Below are positions 7,941-15,976 of a DNA stretch of 64,000 nucleotides, in pieces; positions within the stretch are counted from its first letter, which is position 1; each line of letters begins with the position of its first letter. The notes beneath the pieces are model-generated. The model was not told the DNA's origin. It was given only the letters and a program-made list of their open reading frames with translations, and did not search any database. Position numbers and translations under genes: made by a program. The DNA lies in contig NZ_AP028679.1 of assembly GCF_037076455.1 (NCBI RefSeq), forward strand, positions 1,689,501-1,753,500, read 5' to 3'. The DNA comes from Desulfoferula mesophila. Lineage in GTDB: Bacteria; Desulfobacterota; Desulfarculia; Desulfarculales; Desulfarculaceae.

Positions 7941-9884
7941 ATGGAAGAATTTCACTGGCAACGGATTCTGGAGTTCGTCCGCGCGGTGACTCCTTTTGAC
8001 TCTCTGCCCCAGGAAGACCTGGAGCTGGCGGTCTCGGCCATGGAAGTGGCCTACTTCCCCCGCGACACGGTGATCATCGAGCAGGGCGGGCCTTCCTCCC
8101 GCTACCTGTATTTCATCCAGAGCGGCTCGGCCCGGGTGAGCCTGCCCGGCGCCGGGGAAAACGGCGGCGAGCTGTTGGTGGACGAGCGCGGCGAGGGTGA
8201 CACCTTCGGCGGCCTGTCGCTGCTGCAGGGCGGCAAGGCCATGTTCCGGGTCACCGCCCGCGAGGACCTGATCTGCTACCTCCTGCCCGGCGGGGTGTTC
8301 AAGAGCCTGTGCGCGGACCATCCCGCCCTGGAGCGCCACTACGGGGCCTCCCTGGCCCGCAACCTCCAGGCGGTGCGCGAGCACGTCTCCTGCGAGTTGC
8401 CCGCCGTGGCCGGCCTGGAGGGCCTAAGTCTGAGCGCGGCCATGGTGCGCAGCCGGGTGCGCCAGCTGATGAGCCCCAAGCCGGTGACCTGCCTGCCGGC
8501 CATGCCGGTGAAGGCCGCCGCCCACATCATGACCCAGCGCCAGGTGGGCTCCATCGTGGTGGCCCAGGAGGGCGGCCACCCCCTGGGCATCCTCACCGAT
8601 ACCGACTTCCGGGTGCGGGTGATGCTCCGGGCCCGCAGCCTGGACGAGCCGGTGGCCGAGTTCATGTCCGCCCCGCCCCACACCATCAGCCCAGACGCCT
8701 ACGCCTTCGAGGCCCTGCTCCATATGAGCCGCCACGGGGTGCACCACCTGGTGGTGGTGGAGGACGACCGGGTGGTGGGGGTGCTCAGCGACCGCGACTT
8801 GCAGGCCATCACCGGCGGCTCGCCGGTGGGGGTGGTGCGGGCCATCGACAAGGTGGCCTCGGTGGCGGAGTTGGTGCGCCTGCACCCCAGCATCGACCGG
8901 GTGGTGGAGCTGCTGCTCAGGATGGGCGGCTCGGCCGGGGAGATGCTGGCCCTAGTCACCGAGTTCAACGACCGGGTGACCGCCAAGCTCATCGCGCTCA
9001 CCGAGGAGGACATGGAGCACACCGGGCAGGGGCGGCCGCCGGTGCCCTACGGCTGGATGGCCCTGGGCAGCGAGGGCCGCCGCGAGCAGACCCTGCGCAC
9101 CGACCAGGACAACGCCCTGATCTTCGCCAACGTGCCCGAGGCCTCCTTGGAGCGGGTCAAGGGCTGGTTCCTGGGTTTTGCCGAGCGCATCGTGACCGGC
9201 CTGGAGCGTTGCGGCTTTCCCCGCTGCACCGGCGGGGTCATGGCCTCCAACCCGGACTGGTGCCTGAGCGAGGAGGGCTGGCACCAGACCTTCGTGCGTT
9301 GGATCAGCGACCCCCAGCCGATTACCCTGCGCTTGGCCAGCATCTTCTTCGACTTCCGCGAGATCTACGCCGAGGCCGACTATTTGGACACCCTGCGTTT
9401 GCGCCTCAAGCAGGCCATGGAGGACAACCGCCTGTTCCTGCGCTACATGGCCGCCAACGCCCTGTACAACCGCCCGCCTCTGGGCTTTTTGCGTCAGTTC
9501 GTGGTGGAGAAGGGCGGCGAGCACGCCAACAAGCTCAACCTCAAGCTCTCGGGCCTCACCCCCATCGTGGACGGGGCGCGGGTCATGGCCCTGGACCTGG
9601 GCATCGAGACCACCAACACCCTGGAGCGCCTGGCGGCCATCGAGGCCCAGGGCATCATTAAGCAAGAGCTGGCCGCCGATTTGGTGGAGGCCTTCAGCTT
9701 CATCACCCTGCTCAGGATCAGCCGACATCTGGAGGCCCGGGCTGAGGGCAAAACCCCGGACAACTTCGTGGACCCTGAGAGCCTGAACAACTTCCAGCGC
9801 AAGATGCTCAGGGAGGCTTTCAAGGTGGTGAGCGAAATGCAGAGCCTGCTGGAGCAAAGGTATCAGACCAGGCTGATCACGTAG
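7941..9884 (+). CDS. cyclic-nucleotide-binding/CBS/DUF294 nucleotidyltransferase-like signalling protein
   Basis: This 647-residue multidomain protein has a cNMP-binding (CAP-like) domain at about 20-140 (VIIEQGG, YLYFIQSG), a CBS pair at about 165-290 (LSDRDLQAITGG), a DUF294 nucleotidyltransferase domain and a DUF294 C-terminal substrate-binding domain. The nucleotidyltransferase core GS-x10-DxD is visible as GSEGRREQTLRTDQD. The family resembles GlnD/GlnE-type regulatory enzymes and is thought to act in cytoplasmic signalling; the target is unknown. It is commonly found beside a DnaQ-like exonuclease, and one occurs here at 11004-11723, with a toxin-antitoxin pair in between. The ATG at 7941 follows a GGCGGGAC site. 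Confidence 0.9.
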   Translation: MEEFHWQRILEFVRAVTPFDSLPQEDLELAVSAMEVAYFPRDTVIIEQGGPSSRYLYFIQSGSARVSLPGAGENGGELLVDERGEGDTFGGLSLLQGGKAMFRVTAREDLICYLLPGGVFKSLCADHPALERHYGASLARNLQAVREHVSCELPAVAGLEGLSLSAAMVRSRVRQLMSPKPVTCLPAMPVKAAAHIMTQRQVGSIVVAQEGGHPLGILTDTDFRVRVMLRARSLDEPVAEFMSAPPHTISPDAYAFEALLHMSRHGVHHLVVVEDDRVVGVLSDRDLQAITGGSPVGVVRAIDKVASVAELVRLHPSIDRVVELLLRMGGSAGEMLALVTEFNDRVTAKLIALTEEDMEHTGQGRPPVPYGWMALGSEGRREQTLRTDQDNALIFANVPEASLERVKGWFLGFAERIVTGLERCGFPRCTGGVMASNPDWCLSEEGWHQTFVRWISDPQPITLRLASIFFDFREIYAEADYLDTLRLRLKQAMEDNRLFLRYMAANALYNRPPLGFLRQFVVEKGGEHANKLNLKLSGLTPIVDGARVMALDLGIETTNTLERLAAIEAQGIIKQELAADLVEAFSFITLLRISRHLEARAEGKTPDNFVDPESLNNFQRKMLREAFKVVSEMQSLLEQRYQTRLIT

Positions 9885-10018
9885 GGGAGGATGGGACGGA
9901 GAGGGGGATGGTTGGTGAAGGAAAAAGAGAAGGGTTGTTAAGGGGGGAAGGGTTGCTTCATGCTCCGCCGCCTGATCCAGGCCATGCTATACTTCCAGCT
10001 AAGGAAAGGGTTAAGGAC

Positions 10019-10324
10019 ATGAGCGCCTCTAGCGCCCAAACAACCAGACAGGATTTGCTGCGCAGGATGCGGCCGGTGCTGGAGTCCCATCAGGTGGTGC
10101 GGGCCTCGGTGTTTGGTTCCCTGGCCAGGGGGGAGGAGTCCCCTGAGAGCGACGTGGACCTGCTGGTGGACTTTGGCCCCAACCGCAAGAGCCTTTTCGA
10201 CCTGCAGGACCTCCAGGACGACTTGGAGCGGGTGCTGGCGCGCAAGGTGGACTTGGTGCTTTTCAACAGCATAAAGCCTAGGCTTAAGCCCAAAATCCTC
10301 GCCGAACAGATTCCGGTGCTATGA
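10019..10324 (+). CDS. mntA: MntA-type nucleotidyltransferase antitoxin
   Basis: This 101-residue minimal nucleotidyltransferase carries the signature GS-x10-DxD (GSLARGEESPESDVD) and a third acidic residue in KVDLVLF. In characterised MntA/HepT pairs this enzyme AMPylates a tyrosine in the HEPN toxin and neutralises it. The ATG at 10019 has AAGGAC upstream; an in-frame upstream extension to 9908 runs through purine-rich noncoding sequence and is rejected. It overlaps the HEPN gene by 4 bp (ATGA), the usual translational coupling of this toxin-antitoxin type. Confidence 0.9.
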   Translation: MSASSAQTTRQDLLRRMRPVLESHQVVRASVFGSLARGEESPESDVDLLVDFGPNRKSLFDLQDLQDDLERVLARKVDLVLFNSIKPRLKPKILAEQIPVL

Positions 10325-10674
10325 CCAACCGGCCTGATCCTTTGGTCTATTTGGAGGATATCCTCCAAAGCCTTCGTATGATCCGAAGCTATATTGCCAC
10401 AAGTTCCGAAAAAGCGTTCCTGGACGATCCGCAACTGCAAGACGCGGTAATCCGCAGGTTGCTGGTGATTGGCGAGGCGTCGGCCAGGATGCCCGAGGCC
10501 TATAAACTAGCGCATCCGGATATTCCCTGGCATAAGATGAGTGGCATGCGCAACCGGCTGGTACATGGCTATGCGGAAGTAGACATGTCTCTCGTCTGGG
10601 ATACCGTTCAAAACGACCTCCCTCCCTTGGAAACCAGCCTGGGCGGCCTTTTGGGTGGTACCGACGTTACCTAA
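10321..10674 (+). CDS. hepT: HepT-type HEPN toxin (putative RNase)
   Basis: This 117-residue all-helical HEPN protein (DUF86) contains the complete catalytic and AMPylation motif RX4HXY as RNRLVHGY. The arginine and histidine form the RNase centre, and the tyrosine is the residue that MntA modifies in studied systems. Its start overlaps the antitoxin stop by 4 bp. All key residues are intact, so the pair looks functional. It sits between the DUF294 gene and a small membrane protein, with a visible break in spacing downstream. Confidence 0.9.
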   Translation: MTNRPDPLVYLEDILQSLRMIRSYIATSSEKAFLDDPQLQDAVIRRLLVIGEASARMPEAYKLAHPDIPWHKMSGMRNRLVHGYAEVDMSLVWDTVQNDLPPLETSLGGLLGGTDVT

Positions 10675-10765
10675 GTGACCTCGCGGCTCCTACCAGCTTA
10701 CTCAGGGCGCCAAATGCGCTATCCTATAAGCCAACGATCAAAGCTCAAACCAAGGAGAAACCTCC

Positions 10766-10972
10766 ATGGCCCCCGACTACGTGTCCCCCCGCGAGCCCCG
10801 TCCCTTCAGCGCCAACCTGCTGCTCATACTTCTGGCCATTCTTTTGCCTCCCCTGGCCGTGGCCCTTGTCGCCGGACTGGGCGGCCGCTTCTGGCTCAAT
10901 ATCCTGTTGACCCTGCTGGGCTTCATCCCCGGTTTGGTGCACGCCGTGTGGGTGGTGGCCAAGACCGCCTAG
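10766..10972 (+). CDS. YqaE/Pmp3-family small membrane protein
   Basis: This 68-residue protein has two hydrophobic helices (about 18-38 and 45-64) joined by a short GGRFWLN turn, with FIPGLVHAVWVV in the second helix. That is the pattern of YqaE/Pmp3 proteolipids. These peptides sit in the cytoplasmic membrane and are linked to membrane potential and stress in other organisms; the role here is unknown. An AAGGAG site lies eight bases before the ATG. The next gene starts 31 bp downstream. Confidence 0.8.
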   Translation: MAPDYVSPREPRPFSANLLLILLAILLPPLAVALVAGLGGRFWLNILLTLLGFIPGLVHAVWVVAKTA

Positions 10973-11003
10973 CCCGGCTGCGCCGGACGCGAGGGAGCGC
11001 CCC

Positions 11004-11723
11004 ATGAGCCTGGTCAAGGCCAAGCTGGCCAACCTCCTGGCCCGGCGGCGCTTCGGGGGGCGGGGCCTGCATCCCCACGCCCTGGCCAACCTGGAGGCCC
11101 TGGAGGGCCTGGATCCCGCCCTGCCCATCGACGCCTGCCGCTTCGTGGTGCTGGATCTGGAGACCACCGGCCTGGACCCGGAAAAGGACCGGGTGGTCAG
11201 CGTGGGGGCGGTGCGCCTGGTGGAGGGCCGGGTGCGCCTGGGCGAGTCCTTTCGCGAGCTGGTCAATCCGGGCCGCGACATCCCGGCCGTGGCGGTAAAG
11301 GTGCACGGTATCACCCCGGACAAGATCGCCGGAGCCCGCCACGGCGCCCAGGTGTTCGAGGATTTCCTGGGCTTTTTGGGCCGCGACATCCTGGTGGCTC
11401 ACTACGCCAATTTCGACCTGCACTTCATCAACCGGGTGATGCTGGGGCGCTACGGATTCTCCCTGCAAAACCTGGTGCTGGATACCGTGCTCATGTGCCA
11501 GGCGGTGGTGCTGGCCTCCGACCCCTACGGCATCAACCGCCACCAAAAGGCCTGCCGCCTGGAGGCCCTGGCCAAGCGCTTCGGCATCGCCGCGCCCGAG
11601 CGCCACACCGCCCTGGGCGACGCCCTGATCACGGCCATGATCTTCCAGCGCATGCTGGCCCGCTTGGAGGCGGTGGGCGGCACGCGGCTCAAGGACCTCA
11701 TGCGGGTAGCCCAGGTCAAGTAG
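11004..11723 (+). CDS. 3'-5' exonuclease, DnaQ/DEDDh type
   Basis: This 239-residue exonuclease of the DEDD superfamily has Exo I as VVLDLETTGLD (residues about 47-57), Exo II around HYANFDLHFIN and Exo III as HTALGDALITA, which gives the DEDDh set. It resembles the proofreading epsilon subunit of DNA polymerase III but lacks long extra domains. Relatives are often encoded next to DUF294/CBS proteins, as here. The ATG at 11004 follows GAGGGAGCG. Function in DNA repair or RNA turnover cannot be separated from the sequence alone. Confidence 0.88.
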   Translation: MSLVKAKLANLLARRRFGGRGLHPHALANLEALEGLDPALPIDACRFVVLDLETTGLDPEKDRVVSVGAVRLVEGRVRLGESFRELVNPGRDIPAVAVKVHGITPDKIAGARHGAQVFEDFLGFLGRDILVAHYANFDLHFINRVMLGRYGFSLQNLVLDTVLMCQAVVLASDPYGINRHQKACRLEALAKRFGIAAPERHTALGDALITAMIFQRMLARLEAVGGTRLKDLMRVAQVK

Positions 11724-11781
11724 GGCTGGACGCGGAGCCCGGCGGTGGTATAGCCTTGCCCTAACCTTCAGGGATTAAGCG

Positions 11782-12198
11782 TTGCGCGATTCACACACCC
11801 TCATAGCGGCCTGGGTGGGCCGCCGGCTCAAGCAGCTCCGGGGCGAGCGGACCCAGCAGGAGTTCGCCGACCTGTTGGGCCTGAGCCAGGCCCAGTACAA
11901 CCGCTACGAGACCGGCAAACGCCTGGCCCATGACAAGGTGTTGGAGCAGGTGGCCCAGGTGTGCGGCCTCAGCCCCGAGCAGGTTATCTGGGGCGACGAG
12001 CTGCCCGCCGAGGCGGGCTCGCGCCTGGAGGCGGCCCGGGAGTTCGCCGCGCTCCTCGATCTGCTGGACGACGCGGCCAAGGAAGACATCTTCGTCTTCC
12101 TCAAGCACAAGGCCGAGGAACTGGCCCGCCAGCGCCGGGCCGAGGCCCGCCAGGCTCTAAAAGCACTCGAAGGTTTCGCCAAAAAGGCCCTGGGTTAG
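11782..12198 (+). CDS. XRE-family helix-turn-helix regulator
   Basis: This 138-residue protein has an N-terminal Cro/C1-type helix-turn-helix (about 10-65: LRGERTQQEFADLLGLSQAQYNRYETGKR) and a C-terminal helical tail rich in Ala, Glu and Arg that could dimerise. The start is a TTG at 11782 with AGGGA upstream; no ATG is available before the HTH. It is convergent with the heme operon, with 169 bp between. Its target is not evident. Confidence 0.8.
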   Translation: MRDSHTLIAAWVGRRLKQLRGERTQQEFADLLGLSQAQYNRYETGKRLAHDKVLEQVAQVCGLSPEQVIWGDELPAEAGSRLEAAREFAALLDLLDDAAKEDIFVFLKHKAEELARQRRAEARQALKALEGFAKKALG

Positions 12199-12367
12199 CG
12201 CCAGGCTTCGCCAGCCGGCGGCATACCGCGTTGCTGGCATCGCTCCAGCCTCGCTGTAGGCCCATCTACAGCTCCGGCCGTCGCTCGCCGGTCGCCTTGT
12301 CTGCCACCGGCTGTCTGTGCCGGGTCTTGGCTTGAACCCTACGTAGATTTTGACCGATACTCTCGGG
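12199..12367. repeat. intergenic region with CTGTAG/CTACAG hairpin, possible dispersed repeat
   Basis: This convergent 169-bp spacer contains CTGTAG-GCCCAT-CTACAG (12255-12272) and GC-rich sequence unlike coding DNA. It has the look of a dispersed intergenic repeat, but only one copy is in this window. No clean T-run terminator is visible for either flanking gene. Confidence 0.3.
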
Positions 12368-12823
12368 TCAGACCGGGAAGTCCACCTTTATTTTGTACAT
12401 CTCCACCGCGGGCATGGAGCAGATGTCCGGCACTCCGGTGTCCTGGGCGATCTGGGCCAGGTTGGCCTCGATCTGATCCATGGACTCGGCGATGAAGGTG
12501 AACCACACGTTGTAGCGGTGGTCGCGGCGGTAGTTGTGGGTCACCCCGTGATAGGCGTTCACCGCGGCCACGAACCGCTCGAACTTGTCCTCGGGCACCT
12601 GGGCGGCGCACAGGGTGGAGGAAAAGCCCAGGGCGGTGGAGGTGAAGTTGCCCCCGATGCGCCGGATCACCCCGCTTTGCTTCAGGGCCTGGAGCCGCTC
12701 CAGCACCTCGTCCTCGCTGAGCCCCAGCTGTTCGCCCAGCTTGGCAAAGGGCCGCGCGTCGATGGGCAGGTTGGATTGCACCGCCCGCAGGATGGCCTTG
12801 TCCGTGGCGTCCAGCTTGCTCAT
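12368..12823 (-). CDS. siroheme decarboxylase subunit (AhbA/AhbB, Lrp/AsnC-like)
   Basis: This 151-residue protein has an N-terminal Lrp-like winged helix (LDATDKAILRAVQ to SGVIRRIGG) and an AsnC-like C-terminal domain with HNYRRDHRYNVWFTF, the pattern of the two subunits of siroheme decarboxylase. In sulfate reducers AhbA and AhbB form a heterodimer that converts siroheme to 12,18-didecarboxysiroheme, an early step of the alternative heme pathway. I cannot assign A or B with confidence. The second subunit and AhbC are not in this window. It is the last gene of a minus-strand operon headed by ahbD; the ATG at 12823 lies five bases after the previous stop. Confidence 0.85.
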   Translation of the reverse strand: MSKLDATDKAILRAVQSNLPIDARPFAKLGEQLGLSEDEVLERLQALKQSGVIRRIGGNFTSTALGFSSTLCAAQVPEDKFERFVAAVNAYHGVTHNYRRDHRYNVWFTFIAESMDQIEANLAQIAQDTGVPDICSMPAVEMYKIKVDFPV

Positions 12824-12828
12824 GGGGC

Positions 12829-13212
12829 TCACTTGCCCAGGGGGATGGAGGCGGTGCCGACCCAGTGCAGCACAAAGGGCTGGGGGGCCACGAAGTATTT
12901 TTGGATCAGCTTGACCAACTCGGGGGTGAGGTCGCGGCCCGCGGCCACGATGTAGGAGAAGTTGGTCTGGCGTACCAGCTTGCCGCCCTGGCGGGAGGCT
13001 CCCTCGCTGGGTCCCCACTCGGTGTAGCCCCCGGCCAGATCGGCCAGCCCCTGGCGGAAGCCCTCCAGGGCCTGCAGGTTGCTCATGCCCCCCGCCGGGC
13101 TGGGCGGGGCCACCAGGAAGTGAATATGGGCCTGGCCCGCCTGGGCCGGAGCGCCCAGGGCCAGCAACAGGGCCAGGGCCAGCAGACAGGGAAAAAGTCT
13201 TTTGAGGCTCAT
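12829..13212 (-). CDS. small exported protein of unknown function in the heme operon
   Basis: This 127-residue protein has a clear signal peptide (LFPCLLALALLLALG, cleavage after AQA), so it is periplasmic. The mature part contains FRQGLADLAGGYTEWGP, VRQTNFSYIVAAG and FVLHWVG, with no Cys and no heme-binding CxxCH. I do not recognise the family. It is embedded between ahbD and the siroheme decarboxylase gene with tight spacing, which suggests a role tied to heme handling in the envelope, or simple co-expression. Confidence 0.7.
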   Translation of the reverse strand: MSLKRLFPCLLALALLLALGAPAQAGQAHIHFLVAPPSPAGGMSNLQALEGFRQGLADLAGGYTEWGPSEGASRQGGKLVRQTNFSYIVAAGRDLTPELVKLIQKYFVAPQPFVLHWVGTASIPLGK

Positions 13213-13230
13213 GTGGGTAACCCCCGTGTT

Positions 13231-13503
13231 TTAAGGCTTGCACACCTTGCAGGGAACGTATCCCGCCTGGATGGCCTGTTCCCGGCTGGTGAAGCGCGCC
13301 GTGCAGTTCTTGCAATTATAATAGCGGCAGCCCGGCCGGTGAAACTTTTTGGAGCGCACGTTGCCGTGATAAACCGTGTCGGCCTGGGCGAGTCTGAGCG
13401 GCGCGCCCAAGGGCGCTGCGTTGTCCTGGGCCCAGGCGGCGGCGCAAAACAGCAGGGCCAGGCTCAGGCCCAAGGCCCAGACCTTGCCCCGCCGCCGCTT
13501 CAT
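13231..13503 (-). CDS. exported protein with Ada-like zinc-binding domain
   Basis: This 90-residue protein has a signal peptide (residues 1-25, cleavage after AWA). Its C-terminal half, YHGNVRSKKFHRPGCRYY then CKNC and PCKVC, matches the Ada-type four-cysteine metal-binding module also found at the end of some secreted nucleases. Here the module stands alone, with no enzyme attached. It starts one base after the ahbD stop, with GGGAGG overlapping the end of ahbD. A periplasmic metal- or DNA-binding role is inference. Confidence 0.75.
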   Translation of the reverse strand: MKRRRGKVWALGLSLALLFCAAAWAQDNAAPLGAPLRLAQADTVYHGNVRSKKFHRPGCRYYNCKNCTARFTSREQAIQAGYVPCKVCKP

Positions 13504-13504
13504 C

Positions 13505-14623
13505 TCAGGCGCCTCCCGCCTTGGCCGGCTGGTACATGCACAGGGGCTCCTCGGCCAGATGGTCGCCGCTCACCTCGTAGGCCCGGGCCCGGCAACCGCC
13601 GCACACCCGGCGGTATTCGCACAGGCCGCATTTGCCCTTGAGCAGGTCCGGGTCCCTTAGCTCCTTGAACAACTGCGAGTCGCGCCAGATGACGCTGAAG
13701 GGCTGCTCACGGATGTTGCCTGCGCTTAGCTCCAGATAGCCGCAGGGCTGCACCTGGCCCACGTGGCTGACAAAGGCGAAGCCCTGGCCGCCCAGACAGC
13801 CCTTGGTCACCGCGTCCAGGCCGTGGGTCTCGAAGGTCAGTTTCTCGCCGGTCTCCTTGGCCCGCTGGCGGATGATGCGGAAGTAGTGGGGCGCGCAGGT
13901 GGCCTTCAGCTCCAGGGGCACCTTGCCCCGCATGTCGCAGAACCAGTTCAGCACGTCCTCGTATTCCTGGGCGCTGATGATCTCCCCGGTCAGGGCCCGG
14001 CCCCGGCCGGTGGGCACCAGCAGGAAAATGTGGTGGGCCACCGCGCCCAGGTCCACCGCGGTCTGCTGGATGCCCGGCACCTGGGGCAAATTGCCCCGGG
14101 TCACCGTGGTGTTGATCTGGAACTCCAGGCCCGCCTCGGTGGCCGCCTGCATGCCTTCCACCGACTTGTCGTAGGCCCCACCCTGGCCGCGAAACTGGTC
14201 GTGGCTGGCCGCGTCCGGGCCGTCGATGCTGATGCTCAGGCGCTGGATGCCCGCCTCCTTGAGACGGCGGGCCATCTCGGGGGTGAGCAGGGTGCCGTTG
14301 GTGCCCATGACCATGCGCAGGCCCAGCTCGTGGCCATAGCGGGTCAGGTGCAGGATGTCATCGCGCAACAGGGGCTCGCCGCCGGTCATGATAACCACCG
14401 AGCGGCCCATGCCGGCCAGGTCGCGCAAAAAGGCCTCGCCCTCGGCGGTGGTCAGCTCGTCGGGATAGTGCTCGTCCTCGGCCCCGGCCCGGCAGTGCAG
14501 GCAGGACAGGTTGCAGCGGCGGGTGGTCTCCCAGGCCACCAGCCTGAGGGCCGGGGTGCCGTCGGGAGAGGCCGCCGGAGGGCGGCCGCCGGGGTGGCCG
14601 CCGGTTTTGCTGGGGTGGTTCAC
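13505..14623 (-). CDS. ahbD: heme b synthase AhbD (radical SAM, Fe-coproporphyrin III decarboxylase)
   Basis: This 372-residue radical SAM/SPASM-type enzyme has the cluster motif CNLSCLHC in ETTRRCNLSCLHCRAGA. The C-terminal auxiliary cluster cysteines are in KGKCGLCEYRRVCGGCRARA and at LCMYQP. The segments QINTTVTRGNL, AHHIFLLVPTGRG and ELKATCAPHY are typical of AhbD, which converts Fe-coproporphyrin III to heme b by two oxidative decarboxylations in sulfate reducers and archaea. The start chosen is the GTG at 14623, because AAGGAG lies six bases upstream; an ATG 90 bp earlier adds a low-complexity leader with no site. It is followed directly by two exported proteins and the siroheme decarboxylase subunit. 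Confidence 0.9.
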   Translation of the reverse strand: MNHPSKTGGHPGGRPPAASPDGTPALRLVAWETTRRCNLSCLHCRAGAEDEHYPDELTTAEGEAFLRDLAGMGRSVVIMTGGEPLLRDDILHLTRYGHELGLRMVMGTNGTLLTPEMARRLKEAGIQRLSISIDGPDAASHDQFRGQGGAYDKSVEGMQAATEAGLEFQINTTVTRGNLPQVPGIQQTAVDLGAVAHHIFLLVPTGRGRALTGEIISAQEYEDVLNWFCDMRGKVPLELKATCAPHYFRIIRQRAKETGEKLTFETHGLDAVTKGCLGGQGFAFVSHVGQVQPCGYLELSAGNIREQPFSVIWRDSQLFKELRDPDLLKGKCGLCEYRRVCGGCRARAYEVSGDHLAEEPLCMYQPAKAGGA

Positions 14624-14798
14624 GCTTGCTCCTTGCGGGGCGGTTGAGGCGCCGGCGCCGGAGTTGTTGCCGCCGGTGCGAGTTCCAATGATAGTCTCAT
14701 CATACGGTTGCAAGTCTATATCCGGGGCAAAAGGGAATCAAGCCGGGGTTGAGCGGCTGATCTTCTGACGATGCGGTTGGCACGGTTGGAGTAACGCC

Positions 14799-15452
14799 TT
14801 AAAACAAATTCAGCAGGTCCGCCGGGCAGGAAACCTCGAAGTCGGGTTGCATTCCGCGACATTTTTGGGCGTCGCCATATCCGTAGGAAACCCAGCAAGA
14901 GGCGGCGCCGGTGTTGTGGGCGAACTCCAGGTCAATGTGGGTGTCTCCCACCATAATCATTTTCCTGGGGGGCGGGTTGCCAAAGCGGGGACGGATCAGC
15001 TCTTCGTAGAGTCTGGGGTCCGGCTTGTTGGGCCCCTGCGGGCTGTCTCCGAAAACCTCCATGATGGTTTCGCTCAAGCCGAATTTATCCAATAACATGT
15101 TGGTGATCTCGGCCTTGCGGGCGCTGACGATTATCGCCGGGATTTCCTGGTCGGCCAGGGCGGCCAGAAACCGGGCCGCTCCCTCGAACAGATGCAGCCG
15201 GGGCGGGCCCTCGGTCATGAATATCTCGCGGTAGGCCCTGGCCCAGGTTTGACCTTTCTCACGGCCGCCCTTGCCCCTCAGTTGCGTCAACGCGTCGGGC
15301 AGGGGCAAACCAATGGTGGCGCGGATGGCGGCTTCAGAAGGCGGCTCCTCGCCCTGGGCCGCAAAAGTGCGCTGCACGCAATGGACTACAGAACTTGCCG
15401 AGTCGACCAGGGTGCCGTCGAAGTCCAACATGACCAAGTCGTAAGGAGGCAT
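14799..15452 (-). CDS. HAD-superfamily phosphatase (phosphoglycolate phosphatase-like)
   Basis: This 217-residue HAD hydrolase has motif I DFDGTLVDS with the nucleophile Asp, motif II IIVSARK, a motif III lysine in GPNKPDP and motif IV VGDTHIDLEFA. A helical cap of the Gph/PGMB type lies between motifs I and II. The substrate is likely a small phosphorylated metabolite in the cytoplasm; phosphoglycolate is the family default only. The ATG at 15452 has TTGGAG upstream. It is divergent from the TetR gene across a 524-bp gap and lies 175 bp upstream of ahbD on the same strand. Confidence 0.85.
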   Translation of the reverse strand: MPPYDLVMLDFDGTLVDSASSVVHCVQRTFAAQGEEPPSEAAIRATIGLPLPDALTQLRGKGGREKGQTWARAYREIFMTEGPPRLHLFEGAARFLAALADQEIPAIIVSARKAEITNMLLDKFGLSETIMEVFGDSPQGPNKPDPRLYEELIRPRFGNPPPRKMIMVGDTHIDLEFAHNTGAASCWVSYGYGDAQKCRGMQPDFEVSCPADLLNLF

Positions 15453-15505
15453 GAGCTTTTGCTCCAAGATTAGGGTCCTTTACCGGCTGAGTGTGGCCCG
15501 CGAAC

Positions 15506-15522
15506 GATCAGGGGCCCTGATC
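15506..15522. repeat. palindrome GATCAGGG-G-CCCTGATC
   Basis: This perfect 8+1+8 palindrome lies 54 bp upstream of the HAD gene start. Its core TCAGGG/CCCTGA recurs as a 12-bp perfect palindrome at 15765-15776, so both may bind the same dimeric regulator. Confidence 0.5.
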
Positions 15523-15764
15523 AAGAACGGCGGATTTGCGACAAATGTAAAGGTCTCTCGCCGTACGCGCAAGGGACAGGGGAGGTCGCTACACCGGCAT
15601 TGCATGCTATGAAAGTTGCCGCAAAACCTTTGCAACCTGGGTAGCCCGGCCGGTCCATGTGCTGTGGTGTTATGCCAAGGAGCCGCAAAAAATATTTAAG
15701 CTGGCAATACAGGGCTTGGGCCGGCTACCAGGTTGCATGGGCTTGGTCTTAAATGTGTGCCAAA

Positions 15765-15776
15765 TCAGGGCCCTGA
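15765..15776. repeat. palindrome TCAGGGCCCTGA
   Basis: This perfect 12-bp palindrome is the second copy of the core seen at 15506-15522. It lies 73 bp upstream of the -35 box of the TetR promoter. Confidence 0.45.
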
Positions 15777-15848
15777 GAAGGGATTTTTGGCGAGTGGGAC
15801 TTTGCGGTTCGCTTACGTTTCTGCCCTGGGCAAGCTGTTAAATTGTTC

Positions 15849-15898
15849 TTGACAAGGGGGCGGGGATAGGGCCATATTGCATCTGAGCGAGCGCTCAG
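15849..15898 (+). promoter_or_regulatory. sigma-70 promoter with TetR-type operator
   Basis: TTGACA (15849-15854), an 18-base spacer and CATATT (15873-15878) form a sigma-70-like promoter. Directly over the expected start lies CTGAGCG-AG-CGCTCAG (15883-15898), an inverted repeat with 7-bp arms of the kind bound by TetR-family fatty-acid regulators. The downstream TetR gene probably represses itself and icmF from here. Confidence 0.75.
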
Positions 15899-15976
15899 TC
15901 GGGATATTGGCAAACTCGGAAGTCCCGGCTGGCCTTCCAGTGTACGGACATAATTAATATTTTCAGAGGATGTGCC

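Larger units (their letters stand above)
15453..15976. other. divergent intergenic region with palindromes and the TetR promoter
   Basis: This 524-bp gap separates the HAD gene and the TetR gene. It holds two related palindromes with TCAGGG/CCCTGA arms (15506-15522 and 15765-15776) and the promoter/operator described at 15849-15898. A 60-codon open frame at 15659-15841 has no ribosome site and no recognisable protein pattern, so I do not annotate it. Confidence 0.6.

Noticed and set aside
9908-10018. N-terminal extension of the MntA gene
   Set aside because: The added residues come from a purine-rich intergenic stretch; the ATG at 10019 has the ribosome site and begins the conserved fold.
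15659-15841. 60-codon plus-strand frame in the HAD-TetR gap
   Set aside because: It has no ribosome site and no protein-like pattern, and it overlaps a palindrome.
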